From positions 1 to 64,000 of the forward strand of contig JAFWIM010000090.1 in NCBI GenBank assembly GCA_017514845.1: DNA of 64,000 nucleotides, written 5' to 3'. Each line of letters starts with the position of its first letter. Position 1 is the first letter of the stretch. The stretch comes from Lachnospiraceae bacterium (lineage in GTDB: Bacteria > Bacillota > Clostridia > Lachnospirales > Lachnospiraceae). Positions 8,687 through 17,400 of this stretch are shown piece after piece. Both the position numbers and the translations under genes were made by a program. The notes under the pieces were generated by a model that was not told the DNA's origin, did not search any database, and saw nothing but the letters and a program-made list of their open reading frames with translations.

Positions 8687-8871
8687 ATTCAAATCCTTTC
8701 TTTAAGCAGTCGATTCATGTCTCGCTGCGAGACTTGGCGCAGGATTCGGGTCAGCGTTAGCTGGCATAATTCTAAACCGAATTGCTGCGCATCCTCGCGT
8801 GCTCGTCAATCAGTCAGCGCATGTACATGAAACGCTTCTATATTTAGTACAAAGCGCTTTGGTCATTGTTT
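8687..8871 (-). other. Long 5' leader of the CDF gene
   Basis: From the predicted promoter about 185 nt precede the start codon, containing a strong small hairpin (GTCTCGC/GCGAGAC near 8727-8741). I could not match it to a known metal riboswitch by eye. Confidence 0.35.
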
Positions 8872-8912
8872 AAGCACAATTATATTTTATAAAATATAAT
8901 TGTGCTTGTCAA
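8872..8912 (-). promoter_or_regulatory. CDF promoter lying on a perfect 36-bp palindrome
   Basis: On the minus strand -35 TTGACA (8907-8912) and -10 TAAAAT (8884-8889) are 17 bp apart. The segment 8872-8907 is a perfect inverted repeat with 18-bp arms (AAGCACAATTATATTTTA and its complement) covering the spacer, the -10 box and the predicted start point. A dimeric repressor bound there would block RNA polymerase. Confidence 0.75.
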
Positions 8913-8960
8913 CACTTTTGTCTTCGTATCTTCAGTGGAATAGCTGAGCCTGATGTCCGT

Positions 8961-8997
8961 AAAAAAGACCACCCAAGATCTCTCCCGGATGGTCTTT
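8961..8997 (-). terminator. Terminator of the 9016-11370 surface-protein gene
   Basis: AAAGACCATCC pairs with GGGTGGTCTTT on the minus strand, followed by T6. It lies 18 bp past the stop codon. Confidence 0.8.
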
Positions 8998-9015
8998 CGC
9001 TCCACTGTTACTCTC

Positions 9016-11370
9016 TTATTTTGCTCTCTTCCTTGCAAGCACCACCAGAACAACCGATGCTCCGAACATAGTCATGATCGGAATCCAGATATTCTGATTA
9101 TCACCTGTATTGGGTGTTGTATGTGAGCTTCCTGTCACCTTCGGTGTTGCTGTAACCTTACGTGTAATGCTGGTCGGCCTTGGCGTTGCGGTGCTGTTGC
9201 TCGTCTTCTTATTGGTGATCGTAAACAGCCATGTATGCTTATCCGAATTCTTTGCCTGAGTAATGCCCACCTTCGTGTATCCGGACGGAATCCTCGGCTC
9301 CGTTACCGTCCAGGTCGAGCCGTCATCCGGTGCTGTCCATGAATGCGTCCAGTTATTAGACGGAAGAAGCTCTATTGTATCGACCTTCGTATAGCTTGTT
9401 GCACCCGGGTACTTGCGGTAAATATCAACTGTCAGGCTCGAAACACCTGTCTGTGAAGAACTCAGCGTTCCGCCCGATGCCGTCTGCCACTTCTTCACAA
9501 CACTGAACGATAGATTGGCAGGTCTGGGTGTCGGTGTGTTTGTCGGTTTCTTTGTCGGCGTCGGTGTTTTGGATTTCGGTGTAGGTGTCGGCGTATCTGT
9601 CGGCGTCGGTGTTATATCGCCACCGGCAGTCGAGATATTTGTCACCCGGAACTCAAGCTTCGTATTGTCCTTATTATGGGCAAGCTTGATAGGTGTCTGA
9701 AGAACATAGCCCTCCGGCACATCCCTCTCTGTGACTGTCCAGCTTGCCCCGTCATCAGCAGCGCCCCAATGGTACTCCCATGCGGTCTCAGCCGTCAGCT
9801 CAACAGTCTTATACAGCTTCCAGGTTTTTGCGTCTTTCTCTCTTCTGTAGATTTGGATCGGAAGAGATTTCACGCTGATTTCTTTGTCGTCAAGGTCGTT
9901 TCCGTTCTTGTCTTTCCAGTATTTGACAACACTCAGCTGAATCGGAGCAGGAGTCACATCCGCATTGGACATGTTGGTGACCTTGAAGGCAAGCGTCTTT
10001 TTGGCTGTATTCTTGCTCTGCTTGATAGTCATCTGAGTAAAACCGATCGGTGTGACATCTTCAGTGACCGTCCAGGTTGCCTCGTCGTCGGGTGCCATCC
10101 AGGAATATGTCCATCCGTTTTCGGCCGTGAGCTCAACAAGCTCAACTTTCTCCCACTTTGCGGCAGCAGCGGCTTTCTTCCAGATCTGAATGAATAGCGA
10201 CTCCGGTATAGTCTCATCTTTATCCGAGAGCGGCAGGTTGTTCTTGTCGATCCAGTACTTGGTTACAGACATCTGCCACATATTCGGATCCGGTGTAACT
10301 GTGATGTCCGGGATTGAGCTGTCATCCGGCGGGAAATCCGGATCAGAGTCATCAGATTCAGTACCCGGCGTCGGGGTTTCACTATCTGTCGGCTCACCTG
10401 TCACGCTCGGGGTCGGAGTTTCACTATCTGTCGGTTCACCTGTCACACTTGGTGTCGACGTTTCACTGCCTGTCGGTTCACCTGTCACACTCGGGGTCGG
10501 CGTTCCGCTCTCTGACGGTTCTTCTGTCACACTCGGTGTAGTCGACACAGTCGGAGTAAGGCCAGGTGTCTCTGTCTCGGTCGGAGTTTCTGTTTCCGTC
10601 GGCTTCGGGCTCGGAGTTTCTGTCTCTGTCGGCATCGGGCTCGGTGTCTCTGTCTCCGTAGGTGTCGAACTCGGAGTTTCTGTCGCTGCCTGGGTCGGGC
10701 TCGGTGTCTCTGTCTCCGTAGGTGTCTCTGTCGGAATCGGGCTGGGCGGAGTTACTCCTGAATCCGTCGAAGAGTCATCATCGGCCCCGACTGTCTCGTC
10801 TTTCCCGGAGTTTGTCGGCGCCTTAGGGGTCGTTGTCGCGGGAACCGGAGTTGCCTTGACTTCCTGGCCTTTGAGCTTGACCGTCACATCGTACTTCCAG
10901 GAGGATTTCTGCGCAGCCGGCACACTGACGATGACCGGAGCGACCTCGTATTTTTTCGAATCGCTCCCGCACTTTTCAACGACGACCAGATAATAGCCGA
11001 GCTTCAGCTTATCGAACTTGACATTCAGCTTGGCATCTGTCTTGCCTGTCGCCGCGGCAGTCTTGAGCTTTCCTGCCAGGGTCTGAGCCTTCTGGCCGAG
11101 GGCCGCCTCAGATTCCTTCCCGTCAATTGTCACCTTGAGGTCTGCCGCCTCCTTTTTCATGACAATCTTGGAATCGCCGTCGTAGTCAGCAATCTGATAC
11201 AGCTTTACACTGTCACTGGCCGCCGGTAATTCAAGCACGAGCGATGCGCTCCCGCTCTTTGAAATGTCGATTTTTTCAGTCGCTGCAACACTTGAAGGAG
11301 CGAGAATCGTCGTCAATACGACAATCATCGCAGCCATCATGGAAACCAGCCTTTTACCTTTTCTCTTCAT
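9016..11370 (-). CDS. Pilin-like Cna_B surface protein with TPNTGD sorting signal
   Basis: A 784-residue wall-anchored protein. Signal peptide about 1-29, then an N-terminal domain (31-170) ending in GYYLVVVEKC and EVAPVIVSVP, typical of pilin N-domains. A long Thr/Pro/Ser/Glu stretch (about 185-365) follows, with TETPSPxP repeats and a 14-residue repeat. Then come three Cna_B-type domains, each with a WTVTE motif (about 370-475, 485-585, 620-725), a Pro/Thr linker, TPNTGD (752-757), a hydrophobic helix and a basic tail. Cna_B domains usually form internal Lys-Asn isopeptide bonds. The N-domain is shared with the 12389-13525 product, so the two look like subunits of one structure. A sortase is needed for anchoring; none that looks active is in the window. 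Confidence 0.88.
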   Translation of the reverse strand: MKRKGKRLVSMMAAMIVVLTTILAPSSVAATEKIDISKSGSASLVLELPAASDSVKLYQIADYDGDSKIVMKKEAADLKVTIDGKESEAALGQKAQTLAGKLKTAAATGKTDAKLNVKFDKLKLGYYLVVVEKCGSDSKKYEVAPVIVSVPAAQKSSWKYDVTVKLKGQEVKATPVPATTTPKAPTNSGKDETVGADDDSSTDSGVTPPSPIPTETPTETETPSPTQAATETPSSTPTETETPSPMPTETETPSPKPTETETPTETETPGLTPTVSTTPSVTEEPSESGTPTPSVTGEPTGSETSTPSVTGEPTDSETPTPSVTGEPTDSETPTPGTESDDSDPDFPPDDSSIPDITVTPDPNMWQMSVTKYWIDKNNLPLSDKDETIPESLFIQIWKKAAAAAKWEKVELVELTAENGWTYSWMAPDDEATWTVTEDVTPIGFTQMTIKQSKNTAKKTLAFKVTNMSNADVTPAPIQLSVVKYWKDKNGNDLDDKEISVKSLPIQIYRREKDAKTWKLYKTVELTAETAWEYHWGAADDGASWTVTERDVPEGYVLQTPIKLAHNKDNTKLEFRVTNISTAGGDITPTPTDTPTPTPKSKTPTPTKKPTNTPTPRPANLSFSVVKKWQTASGGTLSSSQTGVSSLTVDIYRKYPGATSYTKVDTIELLPSNNWTHSWTAPDDGSTWTVTEPRIPSGYTKVGITQAKNSDKHTWLFTITNKKTSNSTATPRPTSITRKVTATPKVTGSSHTTPNTGDNQNIWIPIMTMFGASVVLVVLARKRAK
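10371..10541. repeat. In-frame 42-bp tandem repeat inside the pilin-like gene
   Basis: Four copies of a 42-bp unit encode the 14-residue repeat PSVTGEPTDSETPT. Sequence identity between units is high enough that copy number could change by slippage. Confidence 0.75.
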
Positions 11371-11592
11371 ATCGTTATGCCTCGCTTCTCATAATTTTCA
11401 GATCTGATCTGGCATATCATGGCTAATTCTCTACAAAATACGTAAAGTTGTAGTCATATAATCCGATTTACTATAGCGCAAGTCAGACTTCACATATTCC
11501 ATATTATTGTACCATTGTCAATCCATACTTACAAGAGTATTCAGTCAGGATCGTTTCGTGCCGTTGGTCTCCGCTCCTTAATGAAAGCCTAA

Positions 11593-11619
11593 GAAGCGGC
11601 AGACTCACCCTGCCGCTTC
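11593..11619 (-). terminator. Hairpin across the stop codon of the sortase-like gene
   Basis: GAAGCGGCAG and CTGCCGCTTC are perfect 10-bp arms around a 7-nt loop. The left arm encodes the last residues of the sortase-like protein. The following T run is weak, so it may only attenuate transcription into the next pilin-like gene. Confidence 0.5.
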
Positions 11620-12414
11620 CTGGTTTTCTTTTTCTTCAGTTCTCAATCGTCCTGCGACTCTCACATAAGTCATAAGACTCTTCCGATACTTCAAAATGAG
11701 CTCCGGGGTCTTTGGCTTAACTTTCACCTCGTTCTCATTTGCGCTTTCTTTCTTATCATTATTCCCGGTAACAGTCTCGACACCGGGCAGATTCTGGATG
11801 GTATCTTCTTTCTCTTCGGTCGGCTGTTCTTCCTTTTCTTCAACAGCAGCCGCCAGCCCGGATTCGGTGCTGTCAGTTTCTTCAAGCATGGCGTCATCCA
11901 TGGCCTGAAGCTGCTCTTCGGTACCGCTGACAATACCGGTGATCTCATAGGAATACTGATACCCATAGAGATCGACAAATATCAGATTGTCCTTCAGTTC
12001 CAGCTTGGAAAGCTGACCGAACTGTGAAGAATAGCCGAGCGCCTCAATCACGAAATCCGTCGAGTTCGGCGTGCCCGAAATGTGGATTGGTGTGAACCCG
12101 ATATCGGAACCGTTGTTGGCGACCGGCAGTTCAAGACCAATCTTCGGGACTTTCAAGATTCCGATACAGGATATACCCTTGAGCTCAATAGCAGGCATAT
12201 TGTCCGTATCTTTATAAACAGGATCCTGTGTCATAACAGGATCCTTGGGAATCGCTCTTTCAAGTTCTCTGAGGAGCTCTGTGGCATTGTCGTCCATATC
12301 TCTTGTATTGGAATGATACCGAAGCAGGAACAATACTGAGAAGAACATCATGCATGTTCCTGCTATTACAAGAGCCATAGCGAGCCAGTTACGCGCTCTT
12401 TTCATCATTTTCAT
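11605..12414 (-). CDS. Degenerate sortase-fold protein without catalytic residues
   Basis: A 269-residue protein with a membrane helix at about 11-34 and a sortase-like beta-barrel beginning GILKVPKIGLELPVANN (about 80-155), matching the entry strands of class B/C sortases. Where active sortases have the GHR histidine this protein reads VIEALGYSSQFGQLSKL. A 70-residue Glu-rich insertion (about 160-230) follows. The terminal strands (ELILKYRKSLMTYVRVAGRL) lack the TCxP cysteine; the only cysteines are at about 21 and 78. So all residues needed for transpeptidation seem absent. Its start overlaps the end of the upstream pilin-like gene by 26 bp, so the two are co-translated. It could be a scaffold or tip holder for pilin assembly; that is inference. 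Confidence 0.7.
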   Translation of the reverse strand: MKMMKRARNWLAMALVIAGTCMMFFSVLFLLRYHSNTRDMDDNATELLRELERAIPKDPVMTQDPVYKDTDNMPAIELKGISCIGILKVPKIGLELPVANNGSDIGFTPIHISGTPNSTDFVIEALGYSSQFGQLSKLELKDNLIFVDLYGYQYSYEITGIVSGTEEQLQAMDDAMLEETDSTESGLAAAVEEKEEQPTEEKEDTIQNLPGVETVTGNNDKKESANENEVKVKPKTPELILKYRKSLMTYVRVAGRLRTEEKENQEAAG

Positions 12415-13525
12415 CGCCGGGTTTCTTTCTTAAATTGAATCCAAGAAGGACAAGCACCAGACCTGCTGCCAACACTCCGATCACCGGAAGAAGAATATTC
12501 TGATCGTCTCCGGTCTTCGGCGTCGTGTGTGTGATCTTAGTTGTCACGTTTGGTCTCGGTGTAGCCGTCGGTCGATAAGTTCTCGGCGTAGGTGTGGGAG
12601 AATTCTTCTTTGTCGTCGGTGTAGGAGTCCTCGGAGTCGGCGTCGGGCTCGGAGTCTCGGTCGGCGTCGGAGTCACAGTCGGAATATACCTGTTGGTAAT
12701 AATAAATGTCGTTGACTTGTCCCCGTCGACTGTTTCGATCTTCTCGATCGCATACCCGGCAATCTCCTCTTCCTGAACGCTCCACTCAGACCCGTCAGCT
12801 TCAGCTTCCCATCTGTAGGTCCAGCTATTGCCGTCATTTAAAGAAATCTCTTCAACTTCGGTCCAGTTTTCAGTCTCGGACGCTCTGTTCAGAATCTTGA
12901 TCTTCAGTTCTTCAGGTCTGTTTTCGCCTATTCCGTCATTTGTCCAGACTTTTTCAACTGCCAGTTTGATTTTATCCTTTTCAACAGGCGGTGTCGGCTT
13001 CGGTTCATATTTCAGAGTCGCGTTCACATCATAAATCCATGTTTCAGCGTCTGTGGAGTTAGGCACGCTGATGAAGTTCGGGCTTACAGCATAATTCATC
13101 GTCTCGCTGGCGCAATCATCGACAACGACCAGATAAATGCCGAATGCCAGGTTCTCAAATCTGGCCAGATCATTGTCATCTGTTGAGGTCACCATCGGCT
13201 CAATGCCGGAATTGATAAGCTGTGAGCTCATGATCGACGCTTTTTCAGCCCAGTCATCCTGATCTACAGCATCATCAAGATTAACACCCAGGCCTTTATA
13301 TTCATCTCTGATTGTTATATGCGTCTGCTCATCCATGTCCGCTACAAAATACAGTTGTACGCTGCTGCTCGGAGCCGGAAGCTTGAGAGTAAGCGATGCA
13401 CTACCGTTTCTGGTCGTATCCATCGCTTCATAAGCATATACTGTTGCAGGTATTGCAAGAGAAGTGAGTACGACAACCAAAGCGGCCAACAATGCTATTG
13501 TTTTTCTGATGAACATTCTTGACAT
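12389..13525 (-). CDS. Pilin-like Cna_B surface protein with TPKTGD sorting signal
   Basis: ATG at 13525 follows AAAGGCGG with a 7-nt gap; a start at 13558 would add 11 residues without a site. The 378-residue product has a signal peptide (about 1-30), an N-terminal domain closely related to that of the 9016-11370 product (RNGSASLTLKLP, AFGIYLVVVDDC, VSPNFISVP), one Cna_B domain (about 185-290), a Pro/Thr linker, TPKTGD (335-340), a hydrophobic helix, and an unusual hydrophilic tail GDENDEKSA after the basic stop-transfer residues. It is the first subunit gene of the operon and overlaps the sortase-like gene by 26 bp. Confidence 0.87.
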   Translation of the reverse strand: MSRMFIRKTIALLAALVVVLTSLAIPATVYAYEAMDTTRNGSASLTLKLPAPSSSVQLYFVADMDEQTHITIRDEYKGLGVNLDDAVDQDDWAEKASIMSSQLINSGIEPMVTSTDDNDLARFENLAFGIYLVVVDDCASETMNYAVSPNFISVPNSTDAETWIYDVNATLKYEPKPTPPVEKDKIKLAVEKVWTNDGIGENRPEELKIKILNRASETENWTEVEEISLNDGNSWTYRWEAEADGSEWSVQEEEIAGYAIEKIETVDGDKSTTFIITNRYIPTVTPTPTETPSPTPTPRTPTPTTKKNSPTPTPRTYRPTATPRPNVTTKITHTTPKTGDDQNILLPVIGVLAAGLVLVLLGFNLRKKPGDENDEKSA

Positions 13526-13729
13526 AACTATACCGCCTTTCATTATTCCCCTAAACAATGCCTTTTTACAGACATAATAATATTATCATTTTGGTGCAAA
13601 TGTTACAAGTGCAAAACCTCATTCTCAGCGCATTATGCGATTATAAATATCCCTCGCGAGAGAAAACAGCAGGATTCAGGCAATTTTCAGCCGTCATCAT
13701 TCTCTGCTCCGCCACAGTCGGCAGATATT

Positions 13730-14197
13730 TTATGCATTTTGCCGATCCTCAATCTCCCGCAGTACTCTCCAGAGACCGCCGTCGCTCTCCAGTACATACC
13801 GCTGATCCCCCATGCGCAGGATCGCGATTGTGACAAAATCGAAATGCGTCACCGTGCCGTCCTGAAGCACATACTCCACATAATATCCATGGTCCTGAAC
13901 GGAGAGGTTAGTCTGTCCGACGACGATCATCTCCGACATCTCACGGTAGATGGCACGGATGTCCTGTTCATCCGTCGTCTCATAGCGCTTATCCAGCTTC
14001 CATCTCGCTTTCACCGGTATGCGTCTTGCATCCATATCATTTTTGAGGCTCTCCGTCGCGGAACGGTTGTCAAAAACGAACATGAATCCGTTGACACGGT
14101 CCTCCTGTCCCGAGGATACCTCTACCTTATCTTCACCGCACGCGCACAGAAGCAGCACAAAGATCAAGGCGACAATATATAAAGAATTCTTTCTCAT
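13730..14197 (-). CDS. Small lipoprotein of unknown function
   Basis: A 155-residue product with signal peptide MRKNSLYIVALIFVLLLCAC; Cys20 in L-C-A-C is the lipid attachment site. The rest is a compact alpha/beta sequence with EYVLQDGTVTHFDFVTIA and no recognised motif. It is transcribed toward the pilin-like genes, 205 bp upstream of the first, and could belong to the same unit. I do not recognise the family. Confidence 0.75.
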   Translation of the reverse strand: MRKNSLYIVALIFVLLLCACGEDKVEVSSGQEDRVNGFMFVFDNRSATESLKNDMDARRIPVKARWKLDKRYETTDEQDIRAIYREMSEMIVVGQTNLSVQDHGYYVEYVLQDGTVTHFDFVTIAILRMGDQRYVLESDGGLWRVLREIEDRQNA

Positions 14198-14349
14198 ATA
14201 ACAAAAAACCGCTCAGGCTCTGATCCTTTCAAATCAATACAAAATAATTATAAAACACGATCAGCATATCGGCAATAATACAATTCTTTCTAAAAATGAA
14301 GTCTTGTACCGAGCCGCAAGCCGACTTCTAATTTTGTTTTAGCTCCACT

Positions 14350-14452
14350 AAAAGGGCTGTCGCATTAGACGGTATAACCACTATATATGCAGACATTTGC
14401 AAATAACGTCTGCCATATATGTAGTAGCGCGCCTTAATGCGACAGCTCCTTT
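14350..14452. repeat. 103-bp nested inverted repeat at the end of the LamG adhesin gene
   Basis: The outer arms read AAAAGGGCTGTCGCATTA and TAATGCGACAGCTCCTTT. An inner pair, ATATATGCAGAC and GTCTGCCATATAT, forms a second stem. The right end touches the stop codon of the 14451-19304 gene, so it can end that transcript (short T run on the minus strand). A related copy lies at 19576-19640, which suggests a MITE-like or dispersed element rather than a plain terminator. Confidence 0.65.
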
Positions 14453-17400
14453 AGGAATTAAATACCATTGCTTTTTTTCTTGAAACCAAGCATGCTCCGG
14501 CAAGAGCTGTGAGCATGAAGCCGAGAATGTAGATCAGTGATGTGCCGGGTCCTCCGGTGTTCGGGAGAGCGGCGCCGGCTGTGTTTCCTACTTTGAAAGT
14601 TGCATTCACTGCCGCCTGTGCTTCGTTAATATTAGGTGTATCCGGATCATCCTGGACAGCCGCCCGAGCTGCGCTGAACCTCAGGACGCCATCATCGTTG
14701 TCTCCTACAACTGTCCAGTTTTTCACAAGGCTTTCATCGATTTCGTCTGTTTCCGGATTATCTTGCGTAACGACGATCCGACTGATTACACCATTGTTTA
14801 CAGAGATATAAAATTTCCCGTCCTCGACTTTTATGTATCCGGCCGGCATCTTTATCTCACTTATTTCATAATACCCTGTCGGGATACTATTGATGGATGT
14901 TTTGCCATCGGTGCCTGTTTCGCCTGACTGTTTCGTAATGGCAGAGTCTCCTGTTATATAGGTACCTCTGCCATCAGGATCAAGATTCTTCAATTCAAAC
15001 TGAGCCTTTTCCAAAGGTGTGGTCATGTCAGAAGCATCCATCTTGATAATATCCAGATCAAGCGCAACATAACGGTTAGCAACAGTATAATCGAAGGTCT
15101 TTGTCGTGATCTCTTGATATGCATACAAATGCACTCTATCCTCCGACTCTATTCCGGCATATTCCTGGCTCTTCTTTAATCCAACGCCTATAGCTCCGGA
15201 ATTATCAACAATAAGACGATACTGCGAGTCGGCATCGTTAAGATCCCCCGTCGGTGCCATGTAGAACAGCGATGCATTAGTCTTCGAGGTAACCAGCTCA
15301 ATAATTCCGTTCCTGATGGAAAGATATTTACCGTTAGAATCCTGTATATAGAAGTGCATGTTTGTCTTCGAATAATCAGTAACAGTCCATTTAACAGGAT
15401 CACTTACGCTGTCTCCGTCGACGACTTCATATCTGATCAGTGCTTCTGTAGATTCTACCGAGCCTCCGTTGCTTTTGAGAAGTTTCCCGTCTCCTGCCCC
15501 GCTCAATCCATTTCCCAGAAGAAGCGTTTTCATGTTAAAAGCTTCATCTGCATCATCATATGCTGTAGCTGCCCAATAATTGTACTTGCCATTCTCAACA
15601 GTTGTATGCGCAACATCAGTGACAAACGCAGGATTGTGTGTTTCTTCAACGACATATTCTTTATCAGGATCCAGCGCCTCCCATACATATGTCCACTTGC
15701 CTGATGCCGCATCAATAGTTCCATCGTCGTAGCCCACCGTGTCAATGGTTTCGTTCTCCGTGGTCTTAAGCGAAAAACCAAGTGTTTCTTTCAGGGACGC
15801 GGGCGTATCGTCAGACCAGTTCTTGGTGACTTTTGTCGTGTCGACTCTGACGGGATCCATTACCCATCTTGGTGTGATATTGAATGTGATATGGCAGTTT
15901 GATTCATTAGCTCCGCGCTCTACATAATAGAAAGTTAACTTGTGCGCGCCTGCGCCGATTCCCAGATCTTCGAAAATGTTACAAAGTTTGGTAGTTTGGT
16001 AATTCCCGTACCAAGGCGATCCTGTCTGAACGTAAACATCTCCTGTCGTAAAATTGATCGTTCCGTTCAGAGCCTCGTGGATACCTCCGATGTCCAAGGC
16101 AAGCTTATCGTCAATAAAGACCCAAACATCATCGTCACCTCTGAATTCGAAGACCATATCTTCATTGCGCGAGCCCACTTTATTCGCATTAGGAGTACCT
16201 GGCTGATCGGGAAGCCAAAAACGTATTTCTGTGCTCATTCCGAACCAGTAATTGATGCTTCCGTTATTATATGCCAGAGAGGAATCAGGATCATTAAGCG
16301 GCAGAAAACCCCTCTGCCCTGATCCGTGGTTTGTTGTATAGAGGCTTGTGTCGTTACTTACGTAGAATCTCTCTTCTGTCTGGTTGTATACAGCTCCGTT
16401 CGTCTGACTGTCAAACGAGTATCGCTTTCTGGAAGCATCGTAACTGAACAGATAGTTTCCCTCTCCGAGGTAATATACACCGGAGCCGGGCGTATTACTG
16501 GTATCAAACAGATCACCTATGACATGCGTGCTTGTTTCCTGACCTATTTGGCCGACTATTCCGAATCTGGGTGCCCAACCGTTATAATTGCTCCAACGGT
16601 TTTCATCCTCTCGTCCTCTGTCCTGCGTATTACCGATTGTTCCATACTGCCAGCAGGAGGATGGGTCGGTATTATCGACGAACTGAACGAAATCCCCACC
16701 GTTGACAACAGTATGATTGATATACCACTCCTCCTGCGCCAATGTGTCTCTTGGCTGATACCTGCGAGCATCCTGATCTACTTTATACGCCGTTGAAGTG
16801 TTGAGATTATACAACTCGTTATAATCCCACATCCCGATTTTGACAAAGCTGCTCGTGTCAACGACATCCTGTTTCAGATTGCCAAAAGTGTGGTCATAGG
16901 AAACAGGTACCCAATCCGCATAAAATACATCCAGTTTATCCCGGTTTACCGTCACTGTTGCCGGGCCATCTTTCACATTATAATACTCGAACTGTCCATT
17001 ATTGTCCTCATCTGCGATATTCACCCAGCCCACTAATTTGTATTGTGGTTTGTTAGGGTCCTGGAGGATTGTATGACTGGTGTTTACATCTTCTGCTTCA
17101 GAGACACGAAATCCCTGTGTCAGCTGCTCATTAGAAGGCAGCGTAATTGTCGCTGTGCCGTCTGCGTTATACGTCACCGGGATAAACAATCTGGAATACT
17201 GCAAATCGTTTTGCCCCGAGACTGTATGCCCGTCGATGGTCATATTCTTGTAGCTTGTTGAAGTAATGTTTCCGGAAACGGGATCACCCGGAAGAATCCC
17301 ATTTTCATTCATGGGGCTTAAGGCTATCATGCCTTTTTCATCTTTTAAAATATTGATTTCATCAGCAGCAAGCGGATAATTGAATACGGCAAACTCATCC

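Noticed and set aside
8687..8871. Manganese or NiCo riboswitch in the CDF leader
   Set aside because: The leader is long and has a strong hairpin, but I could not find the conserved loops of either riboswitch class, so it is listed only as a leader.
10190..10993. Val/Gly/Ser-rich plus-strand frame
   Set aside because: It is the complement of the Thr/Pro/Glu repeats of the pilin-like gene; its apparent repeats come from that low-complexity DNA.
11605..12414. Active class C sortase
   Set aside because: Fold and position fit a sortase, but His and Cys of the active site cannot be placed, so it is described as a degenerate sortase-like protein.
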